Of a DNA stretch of 64,000 nucleotides, positions 28,799 to 37,700 are shown piece after piece. Below the pieces are notes generated by a model that did not search any database, was not told the origin of the DNA, and saw only the letters and a program-made list of their open reading frames with translations. This stretch comes from Candidatus Cloacimonadota bacterium (GTDB lineage: Bacteria > Cloacimonadota > Cloacimonadia > Cloacimonadales > Cloacimonadaceae). Each line of letters starts with the position of its first letter. The stretch's first letter is position 1. The position numbers and the translations under genes were made by a program. Location of the stretch: NCBI GenBank assembly GCA_023228285.1, contig JALOBM010000003.1, positions 18,893 to 82,892 of the forward strand, read 5' to 3'.

Positions 28799-29374
28799 AT
28801 GCATGATACATTGTACAAGATCAAGCAGATAGCCACAGTGGTTATCTTCATCGCGGTTCTATCCACGGTGGGGATGATTACCGAGCGTCCGATTATGATG
28901 CTTGCATACGCTGCATTCTTTCTGGTGTTGAGTGTACTTGTATATTTTTCACTGAAGAACAATCAAAGACACTTTGAGGTAACGTATCGTTCAAACAAAG
29001 GCCTTAAAAGGATAGTGGCTGCGATTCTGATGATCCTGGCCATTGTAACACCTTTGATTATCGCTACACGTACCAGTGTGATCAGTCTGCCGCAAACCCT
29101 GAGCTCCGGTGTTGTGATTCCCATGATGCTTGGTCTCAGCATTCTGTTTATCCTGATGATCTTGGTAACCGTGTACCTGATCAACAGAAAAGGTACGACC
29201 GCGGCCAAACGTGCCATCGGATACATAGTATTTATTATCGCTTCTATGATCCCCGGTTTGCTGATGTCCCTCGTGGACAGCACCACCATGGGTATCGGAT
29301 CGGTTTACTATGTAGCTATGGCAGTATTGATCCTGGCTTACAACGCCTTTGGTCTTTACTTCAACCAAGAATAA
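28799..29374 (+). CDS. Hypothetical membrane protein, about six helices
   Basis: 191 residues with hydrophobic stretches near 12-30, 33-53, 68-88, 98-125, 138-156 and 165-186, and short polar loops. No family signature recognised. It is 18 bases downstream of rplI with a GGGAGG ribosome site and is the last gene before a terminator at 29387, so it closes the ribosomal operon. Function unknown. Confidence 0.75.
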   Translation: MHDTLYKIKQIATVVIFIAVLSTVGMITERPIMMLAYAAFFLVLSVLVYFSLKNNQRHFEVTYRSNKGLKRIVAAILMILAIVTPLIIATRTSVISLPQTLSSGVVIPMMLGLSILFILMILVTVYLINRKGTTAAKRAIGYIVFIIASMIPGLLMSLVDSTTMGIGSVYYVAMAVLILAYNAFGLYFNQE

Positions 29375-29386
29375 CACAGTATTAAG

Positions 29387-29433
29387 CGGGAGTATGTCAT
29401 TTTGGGGCAGTACTCCCGTTTACTTCTCTTTTT
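29387..29433 (+). terminator. Terminator between the rplI unit and the DciA-like gene
   Basis: Eight-base-pair perfect stem CGGGAGTA (29387-29394) with TACTCCCG (29411-29418), 16-nt loop, then a T-rich tract (TTTACTTCTCTTTTTC). It ends 4 bases before the next ATG, so it may act as an attenuator for the dciA-rpe-ffh genes. Confidence 0.75.
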
Positions 29434-29437
29434 CAGA

Positions 29438-29740
29438 ATGACTTTCGTTCTTGCTAATCAGCGTTTCAACAAGATAATCTACCAAATAGCAGGCGAAAAA
29501 TACAATCGATTTATCCATGTTTACTTGGGATGGAAGAAGATTGTCGGTCCTCTCTTGGCTGAACGGTCACAACCCATCAAGCTGGAGAATGATGTATTGT
29601 TCGTTGGTGTTCAGAATAGTTCCTGGATGCAGGAATTGGTCTTATTGAAGACGGATATCATCGCCAAATATGCCAATTATGGTGAGCAACTACAAGACAT
29701 CATATACCTAATCCAAAGCCCCGGTAAAAGAAAAAAATGA
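29438..29740 (+). CDS. dciA: DUF721/DciA-like protein
   Basis: 100 residues from ATG 29438; the longer frame from a TTG at 29402 would run through the terminator hairpin. It has the DUF721 core: a WKKIVGPLLAERSQPIKLEN segment and then LFVGVQNSSWMQELVLLK. DciA proteins load or stimulate the replicative helicase DnaB in bacteria lacking DnaC/DnaI. The N-terminal half is short, so it is a minimal DUF721 member and the DciA function is inferred. Its TGA overlaps the rpe ATG. Confidence 0.72.
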   Translation: MTFVLANQRFNKIIYQIAGEKYNRFIHVYLGWKKIVGPLLAERSQPIKLENDVLFVGVQNSSWMQELVLLKTDIIAKYANYGEQLQDIIYLIQSPGKRKK

Positions 29741-30378
29741 GCGTACAAATTGCCGCATCCGTACTTTCTGCAGATTTTGGCCATCTCGCCGCTGAGATAA
29801 AGAAGCTGCAAGCAACCGACATAATCCATCTGGATCTGATGGACGGTCATTATGTACCCAATCTCAGTTTCGGATATCCCCTCATCTCAGCGATTCGAAG
29901 CCTTAGCGATAAAGCTCTTGATGCTCACCTGATGGTTACAAATCCTGATGTCTATGTGGAACCGCTGGCCGAGATCGGCATCCAATACCTTTCTTTTCAT
30001 CAGGAAACAGTGTATCACAGTCATCGCATGGTACAAAAGATCAAATCCCTCGGTATCAAAGCCGGGATCGCACTCAATCCTGCCACTCCCGTGAACACTT
30101 TGGATGATATCCTGCCAGAACTGGATTTCGTGCTGGTAATGAGTGTAAATCCGGGTTATTCAGCTCAGAAATTCATTCCCCACGCCATCGATAAAATCGC
30201 TCAACTCAAAGCTCTGAAAGTGAAGTATCCCAATCTGCTGATTGAAGTGGACGGAGGAGTGAATGGCAACAACTGCAGGGAGCTTAGGGAAGCCGGAGCT
30301 GACATCCTGGTATCTGCATCTTATATCTTTGCTTCGCAGGATTACACTGCGTCTATACACACATTGAAGGGAGAGTAA
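29737..30378 (+). CDS. rpe: Ribulose-phosphate 3-epimerase
   Basis: 213-residue TIM-barrel epimerase interconverting ribulose-5-P and xylulose-5-P in the pentose phosphate pathway. Motifs: ASVLSADFGHL, the metal site HLDLMDGHYVPN, VMSVNPGYSAQKFIP and EVDGGVNGNN. Length is normal. The start overlaps the DciA-like gene (ATGA), and ffh begins on the base after its stop. Confidence 0.95.
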   Translation: MSVQIAASVLSADFGHLAAEIKKLQATDIIHLDLMDGHYVPNLSFGYPLISAIRSLSDKALDAHLMVTNPDVYVEPLAEIGIQYLSFHQETVYHSHRMVQKIKSLGIKAGIALNPATPVNTLDDILPELDFVLVMSVNPGYSAQKFIPHAIDKIAQLKALKVKYPNLLIEVDGGVNGNNCRELREAGADILVSASYIFASQDYTASIHTLKGE

Positions 30379-31710
30379 ATGTTTAGCAGCCTGTCCGAAC
30401 GCCTGGACTCCATATTTCGCAACCTGAAAGGTAGTGGCTACCTTACCGAGCAGAACATCAAAGACAGTATGCGCGAGATTCGTCTAGCGTTGCTTGAAGC
30501 GGATGTGAATTTCAAGATCGTAAAGAAATTCATAGCAGAAGTAGAGAGCAGGGCAGTAGGCGCTGAAGTCATGAAATCCCTTACTCCTGGCCAGCAAATC
30601 GTAAAGATCGTTCATGAACAACTCATTGCCCTGATGGACACTGAGGGCTTTGAAATGAAGGTCTATAACAATAAACTCACAAAAATTATGATGGTGGGAT
30701 TGCAAGGTTCCGGCAAAACCACGGCTTGCGCGAAACTGGCTGCTATGTATCGCAAAAAAGGGATTAAGCCGATGATGGTGGCATGCGATGTCTATCGTCC
30801 TGCTGCTATCGAACAGCTCAAAGTACTTGGCCGTCAGATCGATATCCCCGTTGTTGCCGACGAGAGCAAAGATGTCCTGGTGATTGCGGAAAAAGCCCTT
30901 AAAGAAGCCTATACTGCATTTACCAATCTTCTCATTTTCGATACTGCCGGACGCTTGCACATCGATGAAGAAATGATGAATGAGGTAGCGCGTCTGAAAG
31001 ACCATGTGAAGCCCGATTATATCTTCTTTGTAGCTGATGCTATGACCGGACAGGATGCCGTGACGGTTGCCAATGAATTCTATGATAAATTAAAGTTCGA
31101 CGGTGTAATACTCACCAAGCTGGATGGAGATGCCCGCGGAGGTGCAGCGCTGTCCATTAAAGCTGTAACCGGTAGGCCTTTGGCCTTTATGGGAACCGGC
31201 GAGAAGATCCCCGATCTGGAAGTGTTTCATGCAGATAGGATGGCTTCACGCATCCTCGGTATGGGCGATGTGCTCAGCCTCATCGAAAAAGCGGAAGAAA
31301 GCCTGAACGCTGCAGAAGAAGAAAAGCTTGCCCGCAAGATGTTGAAGAACCAGTTTACCTTAAACGACTTTCTAAAACAGCTTCAAAGTATCAAGAAAAT
31401 GGGTCCGTTGGAGTCCATCATCAAGATGATTCCAGGGATCGGCTCAAAGCTGCCTGCAGATCTGAAAATCGATGATAATGCCTTAAAACACGTGGAAGCT
31501 ATCATCCAATCCATGACTAATATGGAGCGTGAGAAGCCGGAAATTTTGAACGGAAGCAGAAGACTGCGCATTTCCAAGGGTTGTGGACGTCCCGTAATGG
31601 AAGTGAACCGCTTGATGCGTCAATTTGAAGACATGAAAAAAATGATGAAAAAGATGAACAGTCCCAAAGGTATGAAACAGTTGGAATCCATGATGAAGGG
31701 ACAGCAGTAG
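30379..31710 (+). CDS. ffh: Signal recognition particle protein Ffh
   Basis: GTPase subunit of SRP that targets nascent membrane proteins to FtsY and SecYEG. 443 residues: N domain (1-90), G domain with P-loop GLQGSGKTT (about 107-115), DVYRPAA, DTAGRLH and TKLDGDARGG, then a Met-rich M domain (about 320-443) with RISKGCGRPVMEVNRLMRQF for 4.5S RNA binding and a KMMKKM tail. Immediately after rpe, followed by a terminator. Confidence 0.96.
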   Translation: MFSSLSERLDSIFRNLKGSGYLTEQNIKDSMREIRLALLEADVNFKIVKKFIAEVESRAVGAEVMKSLTPGQQIVKIVHEQLIALMDTEGFEMKVYNNKLTKIMMVGLQGSGKTTACAKLAAMYRKKGIKPMMVACDVYRPAAIEQLKVLGRQIDIPVVADESKDVLVIAEKALKEAYTAFTNLLIFDTAGRLHIDEEMMNEVARLKDHVKPDYIFFVADAMTGQDAVTVANEFYDKLKFDGVILTKLDGDARGGAALSIKAVTGRPLAFMGTGEKIPDLEVFHADRMASRILGMGDVLSLIEKAEESLNAAEEEKLARKMLKNQFTLNDFLKQLQSIKKMGPLESIIKMIPGIGSKLPADLKIDDNALKHVEAIIQSMTNMEREKPEILNGSRRLRISKGCGRPVMEVNRLMRQFEDMKKMMKKMNSPKGMKQLESMMKGQQ

Positions 31711-31739
31711 AGCCGGATACCCATCCAATATTATGCTTT

Positions 31740-31776
31740 GGTCGTGATTCCCAGTTGATCACGGCCTTTGTCTTTG
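31740..31776 (+). terminator. Terminator after ffh
   Basis: Nine-base-pair stem GGTCGTGAT (31740-31748) with ATCACGGCC (31758-31766), one G-T pair, 9-nt loop, then TTTGTCTTT. Ends the dciA-rpe-ffh unit. Confidence 0.75.
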
Positions 31777-31797
31777 CCAATAGATTAGGCTATGATC

Positions 31798-31859
31798 AAG
31801 CTGATATTATCCCGTTATCATCTAGTGTTCACTCGATCATCACTGCATGATATCTCGAT
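31798..31859. repeat. Palindromic repeat P, copy 3
   Basis: 62-nt copy between the convergent ends of ffh and the kinase-fold gene. The left arm AAGCTGATATTATC and centre AGTGTTCACTCGAT are well kept; the right arm is the most diverged of the four at its end (TGATATCTCGAT). A purine-rich flank follows (CAAAGAGAGAGAAGAC). Confidence 0.8.
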
Positions 31860-31927
31860 CGCTACAGCTTGACCCAAAGAGAGAGAAGACGGGGAGAGAA
31901 ATTCCGGGCGGCAGGGAAATCTGATCG

Positions 31928-32548
31928 CTACACTATATCATGAAGCCAGTCTCTGTTACGCTTGCTTTGAACGGAAGGTATCATCCCGCGATGGCGGATT
32001 CGGCGCTTGTCGAAACGTTTGATGCTCTGTTGCAAGCAGCCTGTCCAGAGCTGATGGTTCAGTTGGATTTGATCCTGATAACGGTCAAGAAAGGGAGCGG
32101 CGATACTGACGAAATCTGTATATTCATATTCTTCCGCCCAAAATAACAAGAGGTGCGAGACATCGGTCTCGGGGAAGTCCTCTCTGCTATCCGAAAAATC
32201 CACAAAGTAGTAATCGGTACCACAAAGGATGATGTTCTTCGGTTGGTTATCTATGTGGCATATGCATTTATGTCCTTCCATACTCGCAGTGTGAAAATCT
32301 GCTATTGCAGAACCGAGATGGGCGGAATCAAAGCCCAACTGATCCATATATGAGGAGGCTTTTATCCTTTGAGTGCTAATATACCATAGCGATTCCCCTA
32401 TTTTCTCGGATTTTCCATGGCTGAGTAATAGGGGGACATGAGGCAGATTGAGATTGTAAACCTTCAATTCGGCTTCATAGCACTTCGGATCGCTAAAGGT
32501 CTTGATGATTTCTTTTGGATATAGTACGATATTGGGTCTGTCTATCAT
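31928..32548 (-). CDS. Kinase-fold (APH-like) phosphotransferase, unknown substrate
   Basis: 206 residues resembling aminoglycoside/choline kinase-like proteins. The catalytic-loop analogue is CHIDNQPKNIIL (about 98-109; HxDxxxxN pattern) and the metal-binding motif is VDFSD (about 118-122) where DFE/DFG is usual. The N-lobe is short with no obvious glycine loop, so activity is uncertain. Substrate cannot be told. It starts in a TAATG overlap with the beta-propeller gene upstream, so it is the last gene of the cysS group and ends facing ffh. Confidence 0.7.
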   Translation of the reverse strand: MIDRPNIVLYPKEIIKTFSDPKCYEAELKVYNLNLPHVPLLLSHGKSEKIGESLWYISTQRIKASSYMDQLGFDSAHLGSAIADFHTASMEGHKCICHIDNQPKNIILCGTDYYFVDFSDSREDFPETDVSHLLLFWAEEYEYTDFVSIAAPFLDRYQDQIQLNHQLWTGCLQQSIKRFDKRRIRHRGMIPSVQSKRNRDWLHDIV

Positions 32549-33363
32549 TAATTAAGGGTGATTCGCTCGATTTTGTTTTGCTTTAGCATAGGCACAATCA
32601 GTTCGTTTGAGGGCAGATGATAATAGATGTCTGCAGCACTGTCATATCCCTTCAGGTCTGTGATAAAACGATTCTGCTCCTGCGGGATTTCGATGATCAT
32701 CTGTTCTTTCCAGGAGCTGAAATAGATACGTCCCAGGTCATCAATGGCGATGCCATCCAGATTGGAGTACATGGTATCCTTAAAAATACTGACGCTCATA
32801 TCCCGGGTGTCCAGGCTGAGGATGGGAGATTGTTCCTTATTACCTACGATGAACATCTGCCAGCGGGGGCGATCGTAGATGATGCCGTTTGGCGCTGAGA
32901 TGAGTTCGTGAGAAATCCGCTGCTGTGTCTTGGATTGGGGATCATACACGAATACGCTGTTGCCGGGAGTGTCCGTAATATAGAGTTTACCATATTCATC
33001 CATAGCGATGTCGTTCAAACCCACCGCGTCATTAATGGGGTAGCTTTCGATTATCTTGGCTTCGCTAACGCTCACCACATGAATCTGAGCAGGATCGGTT
33101 ACATAGAGCAAATCACCTACCAGCAGTAGCCCTTTGGGAGCTTCGAACCCTTCTTTGATGAACTCGCTGTATTGTCCCTGGTTATCCATCGCCACGATGC
33201 TGCCGTCTCCCACGTTCGAGATCAGGAAGCGTTCGCCTACAGAATCGTAAGCCACACTCTCGGGTTTGTTCAAGTAGTTGTCTTTACCACCTGCGAGTAC
33301 GTAGATTAATGCTGCTACGATAGCCAGGATCACTATTATCAATATGATGTATTTTTTTTTCAT
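32548..33363 (-). CDS. Membrane-anchored NHL/SMP-30-type beta-propeller protein
   Basis: 271 residues from ATG 33363. The N-terminal signal anchor (MKKKYIILIIVILAIVAALI) is followed by a periplasmic or extracellular beta-propeller with repeated blades such as ESVAYDSVGERFLISN, LNDIAMDEYGKLYITD and LDGIAIDDLGRIYFS. The pattern fits NHL or SMP-30/gluconolactonase-like folds. No catalytic metal site is obvious, so binding rather than catalysis is as likely. The ATG overlaps the cysS stop (ATGA). Function unknown. Confidence 0.78.
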   Translation of the reverse strand: MKKKYIILIIVILAIVAALIYVLAGGKDNYLNKPESVAYDSVGERFLISNVGDGSIVAMDNQGQYSEFIKEGFEAPKGLLLVGDLLYVTDPAQIHVVSVSEAKIIESYPINDAVGLNDIAMDEYGKLYITDTPGNSVFVYDPQSKTQQRISHELISAPNGIIYDRPRWQMFIVGNKEQSPILSLDTRDMSVSIFKDTMYSNLDGIAIDDLGRIYFSSWKEQMIIEIPQEQNRFITDLKGYDSAADIYYHLPSNELIVPMLKQNKIERITLN

Positions 33364-34751
33364 GTTTCTTTTATACTCCATGTGCTGCCTTGTGTACTGT
33401 CTTTTATCTCTATACCAAGCTTCTGCAGGTCATCGCGGATTTTATCCGAGCGCAGCCAATTCTTCTCTGTTCTGGCTTCTGCCCGGTAGGAAAGGATCAA
33501 TTCGATCAAAGAACCGGAAAGATCAGGTATGCTTTCGCTTTTAGCTTGGGTTTCTTTTTGGAAAAATCCAAGAACTCTTCCCAGTTTAAGTAACATCGCT
33601 GATGCTTCCTTGCAGATTATCGGATCATTTGCCTGTTTTTTGGCTATATGACTCAGATCAAAGAGGATGGCTATTGCCTTAGCAGTGTTAAAATCGTCAT
33701 CCATCGCAGCTTTGAACTCCTGCTCCAGAGCAAGGATCGCTTTATCCTGATTCATGAGTTGCAGGAGATCGTAATAATCATGTCCGCCCATTGCTTTATG
33801 CAGGTTTTGCATGGCTTTGTGAGATTCCTCAATCAGTTCCCGGGTAAAATCGATGGGAGAGCGGTAATGCTTTGATAGGAAGAAATGTCGGATGTCTTCA
33901 GCATCATATTCCTGAAGGATATCACGTGCGGTAAAGAAGTTCTTCAGACTCTTACTCATCTTTTCGCCGTCCACATTCAAGAAACCGTTGTGCATCCAAT
34001 AGCGTGCCAAGGGTTGTCCGGAGAGTGCAATCGCTTGTGCATTTTCGTTCTCATGATGGGGAAAAACCAGATCGATGCCTCCGCCATGGATGTCGAAAGT
34101 GGTACCCAGATAGTGCCGGCTCATCACCACGCATTCGGTATGCCAACCGGGGCGGCCGTTGCCCCAGGGACTTTGCCAGAAGGGTTCTCCGGGTTTGCTG
34201 GCTTTCCACAAAGTGAAGTCCGCGGGATGCTTTTTGGCGGTATTTTCCGCAACTCTGGCACCTGCCATCTGATCGTCTACTTGCTTGCCAGAGAGACTGC
34301 CATATTCGGGCAAAGAAGCTGTATCGAAATACACATCTCCGTTTACTTCGTAAGCAAATCCCTTCTTCTGCAGATCGTGGATCAACTCAATAATCTGGGG
34401 CATAGTATCAGTGGCTCTAGGCTGATGGTTTGGGGCTTTGATGCCCAGAGCTGCGCAATCTTCCAAAAAGGCCTGAGTATATTTCCCGGCGATATCCCGG
34501 AATTCACGTCCTTCACTTTTCGATTGCTCAATGATCTTGTCGTCTATATCGGTGATGTTTTGGACATAAGTCACATCGTAGTTCAGGTATTCAAAATAGC
34601 GGCGCACTACATCAAAAAAGATGAAGGCACGAGCGTTTCCGATGTGAAAGTAATTGTAAACCGTAGGACCACAGGCATACAGCTTTAGTTTTCCCGGTTC
34701 CAGGGGAATGAACTCTTCTTTCATGCGGGATTGGGTATTATAGATTTTCAT
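33360..34751 (-). CDS. cysS: Cysteinyl-tRNA synthetase
   Basis: Class I synthetase charging tRNA-Cys. 463 residues, normal length. N-terminal CGPTVYNYFHIGNAR (zinc Cys and the HIGN signature), TYVQNITDIDDKII, GWHTECVVMS, HHENENAQ and the KMSKS loop (GEKMSKSLKNF), followed by a helical anticodon domain. It overlaps the propeller gene by 4 bases and is 10 bases downstream of the large C25 gene. The long frame on the opposite strand here is a shadow. Confidence 0.96.
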   Translation of the reverse strand: MKIYNTQSRMKEEFIPLEPGKLKLYACGPTVYNYFHIGNARAFIFFDVVRRYFEYLNYDVTYVQNITDIDDKIIEQSKSEGREFRDIAGKYTQAFLEDCAALGIKAPNHQPRATDTMPQIIELIHDLQKKGFAYEVNGDVYFDTASLPEYGSLSGKQVDDQMAGARVAENTAKKHPADFTLWKASKPGEPFWQSPWGNGRPGWHTECVVMSRHYLGTTFDIHGGGIDLVFPHHENENAQAIALSGQPLARYWMHNGFLNVDGEKMSKSLKNFFTARDILQEYDAEDIRHFFLSKHYRSPIDFTRELIEESHKAMQNLHKAMGGHDYYDLLQLMNQDKAILALEQEFKAAMDDDFNTAKAIAILFDLSHIAKKQANDPIICKEASAMLLKLGRVLGFFQKETQAKSESIPDLSGSLIELILSYRAEARTEKNWLRSDKIRDDLQKLGIEIKDSTQGSTWSIKET

Positions 34752-34761
34752 ATTTTATCCG

Positions 34762-37700
34762 TTATTTATAAACCACAAAGCGGTCACGAGCTTCAATGCT
34801 TTTGCCATCCTGCGTTTTGGCCTTTACACGGAAGAAATAGGTATTATTGGCCAATTTATCGTTAAATTGGTCTCTGCCATCAAAGGGGATTTTGTTAAAT
34901 CCTTGCTGGGCAGTTGTCTCAATGCGACGAATGCGTCTTCCGCTCATGGTAAATATTTCCACAGTTACTTCTGCGCTTTCGGAAATTATGAAAGTGATGT
35001 GGGCATCCTTCTTCATGGGATTGGGATAGATCAGCAGATTCTGTAATGATATGGGGCCGCTATCTTTGGCGATGAAATGCGTAGTGGCTACAGAGGGAAG
35101 ATTGAAGTTGTCAAAAGCGATAAGTTGGATTGTGTGAGGTCCCTCGTCCAGCGTTGGCATTGGAAATGTGAGCGTACCCGATACAGCAGAATCAACATCA
35201 TAGGTGAAATATCCGGTTACTACTAATGGCTGCAATGAGTTGTCAATCACCAAAAGGATGTTGTGACCAGCACTTCCGGTTACGTTTATTCCATTGCTAT
35301 CCGCAATTTTTGCATAGAGTACAGGGGAAGTATTCACGGTATCACCAGCACGGAAGTCGTAAGATCCCAGGAATATGTCAATCGCAGGCGGAGCTTCATT
35401 CGGCATGGAATCCGGCAGTACTTCATCAGAGAGATTGAGGGGGTGATAATAACTGATGTAGTCAGTATTACTGGCATTGTCCCAGAGATAGCTGAGTACC
35501 AATCCACTGTTTCCGCTTAAGACATCGTCGGGAACCCAGAAACCACCATGAAAACTGGATTCTTTTACTGTTACACTACCATTGAAAATGGGATTGCCCT
35601 TTTTACTGATGTCAATACCGGCAAAGGTATATTCTGAATCGGAATTGTAAGCTTTAAACAAGGCTTCTCCACTAATGCCTTTTTCGTTCATATGGCCGGA
35701 AAAACTAGCATGTTGGCGGGAGTGAAAGAGATTTTTATCTTTTCCTCCAGATATTGGTCTGATAGAAGGGATGCTTTGCGGGGGTACTGTGTATAGGTTC
35801 GGATCCCCCAGAATTATATACATGGCGTCGTTGTTTACGCTTTGCGTATAAGTGGTTTTTGCGGCTGTGAGCGCTGTGCCCAGAGGCATCCGGGAATTTG
35901 TCATATTTGGGATAAAGAGTTCCATCAGATCATTGTTTGGATCTGGGAAGCTCTTCCGGGTAGCAGCAACGGACGCTATAGCGCCGCCATTATTGACAAG
36001 AATAGTTTTTTGGCCCAGGCTTTCGTAAGACCAATGGTCGAATGCACTTATCTCACAGGATGCGGCGATAAAGAGGGGCAGCATATCCGGATTGCGGAAT
36101 TTCCCTATGTCTGTAGAACCCGTAAAGTAGTTTTGCATACCCAGTGTGTCAAAAGAACCGTGACCGATATAATACCAGATCAACTTGCCTTCATTGATCT
36201 CTTCAAACATCTCGTCCCTTACCCGGGGTTTGTTCAAAAACTCATCGGTGTCGTACTCAGCAGCAAAGATCTTGGTGTTCAATACCTGGGGATTTATGAA
36301 CGTGGAAAGTGACTGCATGTCTCTGGTATGTTGCCAGTCCATAGTATTGGTGCCGTTTACGTTGTCATCAGCAAGGAAAAGCAAGCTGTTGCGCCACAAT
36401 CCCGGTTTGGGTTCTTGAGTATAGCGTCTGAAGTTTTCCATCATGATGTTCAAATCAGACAAAGTGCTTACCGGGTATCTCCCGATGGCAATTTCGGGGT
36501 GATTCAGGTTTGTGAGCATGCCGAAATAGTCGTCCGAAGTGATATAATTTGTAGGATGTTGGAATATCATCACTTTGTTTTTTCCAGCGGCGACCCGGGA
36601 GTAATTTCGCCAATCCATGGTACCCATTCCCAATAGAGTGAGCGATCGTATCTTGGGTTCCGGAAGGTTGTGATAAAGATACCGGAGGAACTGCCGGATA
36701 GCCATGGGATCGGGATAACCACCATTGAATTGGTTCATGATGTCAGATTGAAGTACTACTCTGGTGGCCATGCCCCAGTTTTGCCTATACATCTCTGCTA
36801 GTTCTTCTGCTTTCCCCGCGAACTCTTCGGGTACTACTATCACGCTTTCCACAGGATCCTTGGGAGCAGTAAGATCCTTTGGCTCGAGCACAGTGATAGA
36901 TGCAGGGCTATAGAGTTCTGCAGGACGGGATACATAGAATTTGGTGTCGGCATTTGAGCGTGTAATAAAATGAAACGAATCGGATTCGGGCATTATGTTT
37001 ATGTTGCTGATATTGTTGCCAGGCATTACCTTGTAAACTGTAATGTCTGAGGCATATCCGTTAAATATATACTTCACGGGCAGCATGAAATTGTTTTCCA
37101 CTGCATTCACTGTATATTGCTCGTTTTTTTTGATTAATTTGCGAGCGTAGCTAACGCTGTAGTAATCCAGATTGATGTTGTTCGACGAGTTTCTGATCAC
37201 TCTGATGGTAATCGTGTTGCTTCCTGCTACAAAGTATTGGGTTGATCTGGAGAACTTGAAGATCGTAGAACCATACCATGTATGTACGTTGGTATTGGTT
37301 TCAGAGCTGGGAACCAAGTTCCCATTCACATATACGCTAATCTGGTTTGTGACGGCGCCCGTTCCGGAATCCTGACGCATACGCATTATCAATTGTTGAT
37401 CAATACTGGGATCCAGATCAGGAAGATCTATATCGAAAGAGTAATCCATAGTGGTATTGCCATTCATTCTGGCCATATACCAGGTATATCCGGTTATGGA
37501 GGGGCGGTAGGACTCTTGTTCAATATGTACGTTTGCCGTGTGATAATCGGTGCTGTCATTATAGGCGAACACGACGTCGTCCTGTTGGATTCGGAGAGGG
37601 GGACTGGGGAAGTTTCCGGCAAAACTAAGCCAGTATATACCATTGTGAGAGTATGGATTATGATAGATGCTCTGATCGGAGGTTTGTAAAATGGAGTTCT

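Noticed and set aside
33885-34688. 267-codon frame on the plus strand
   Set aside because: Exactly antisense to cysS, whose motifs are intact; a shadow frame.
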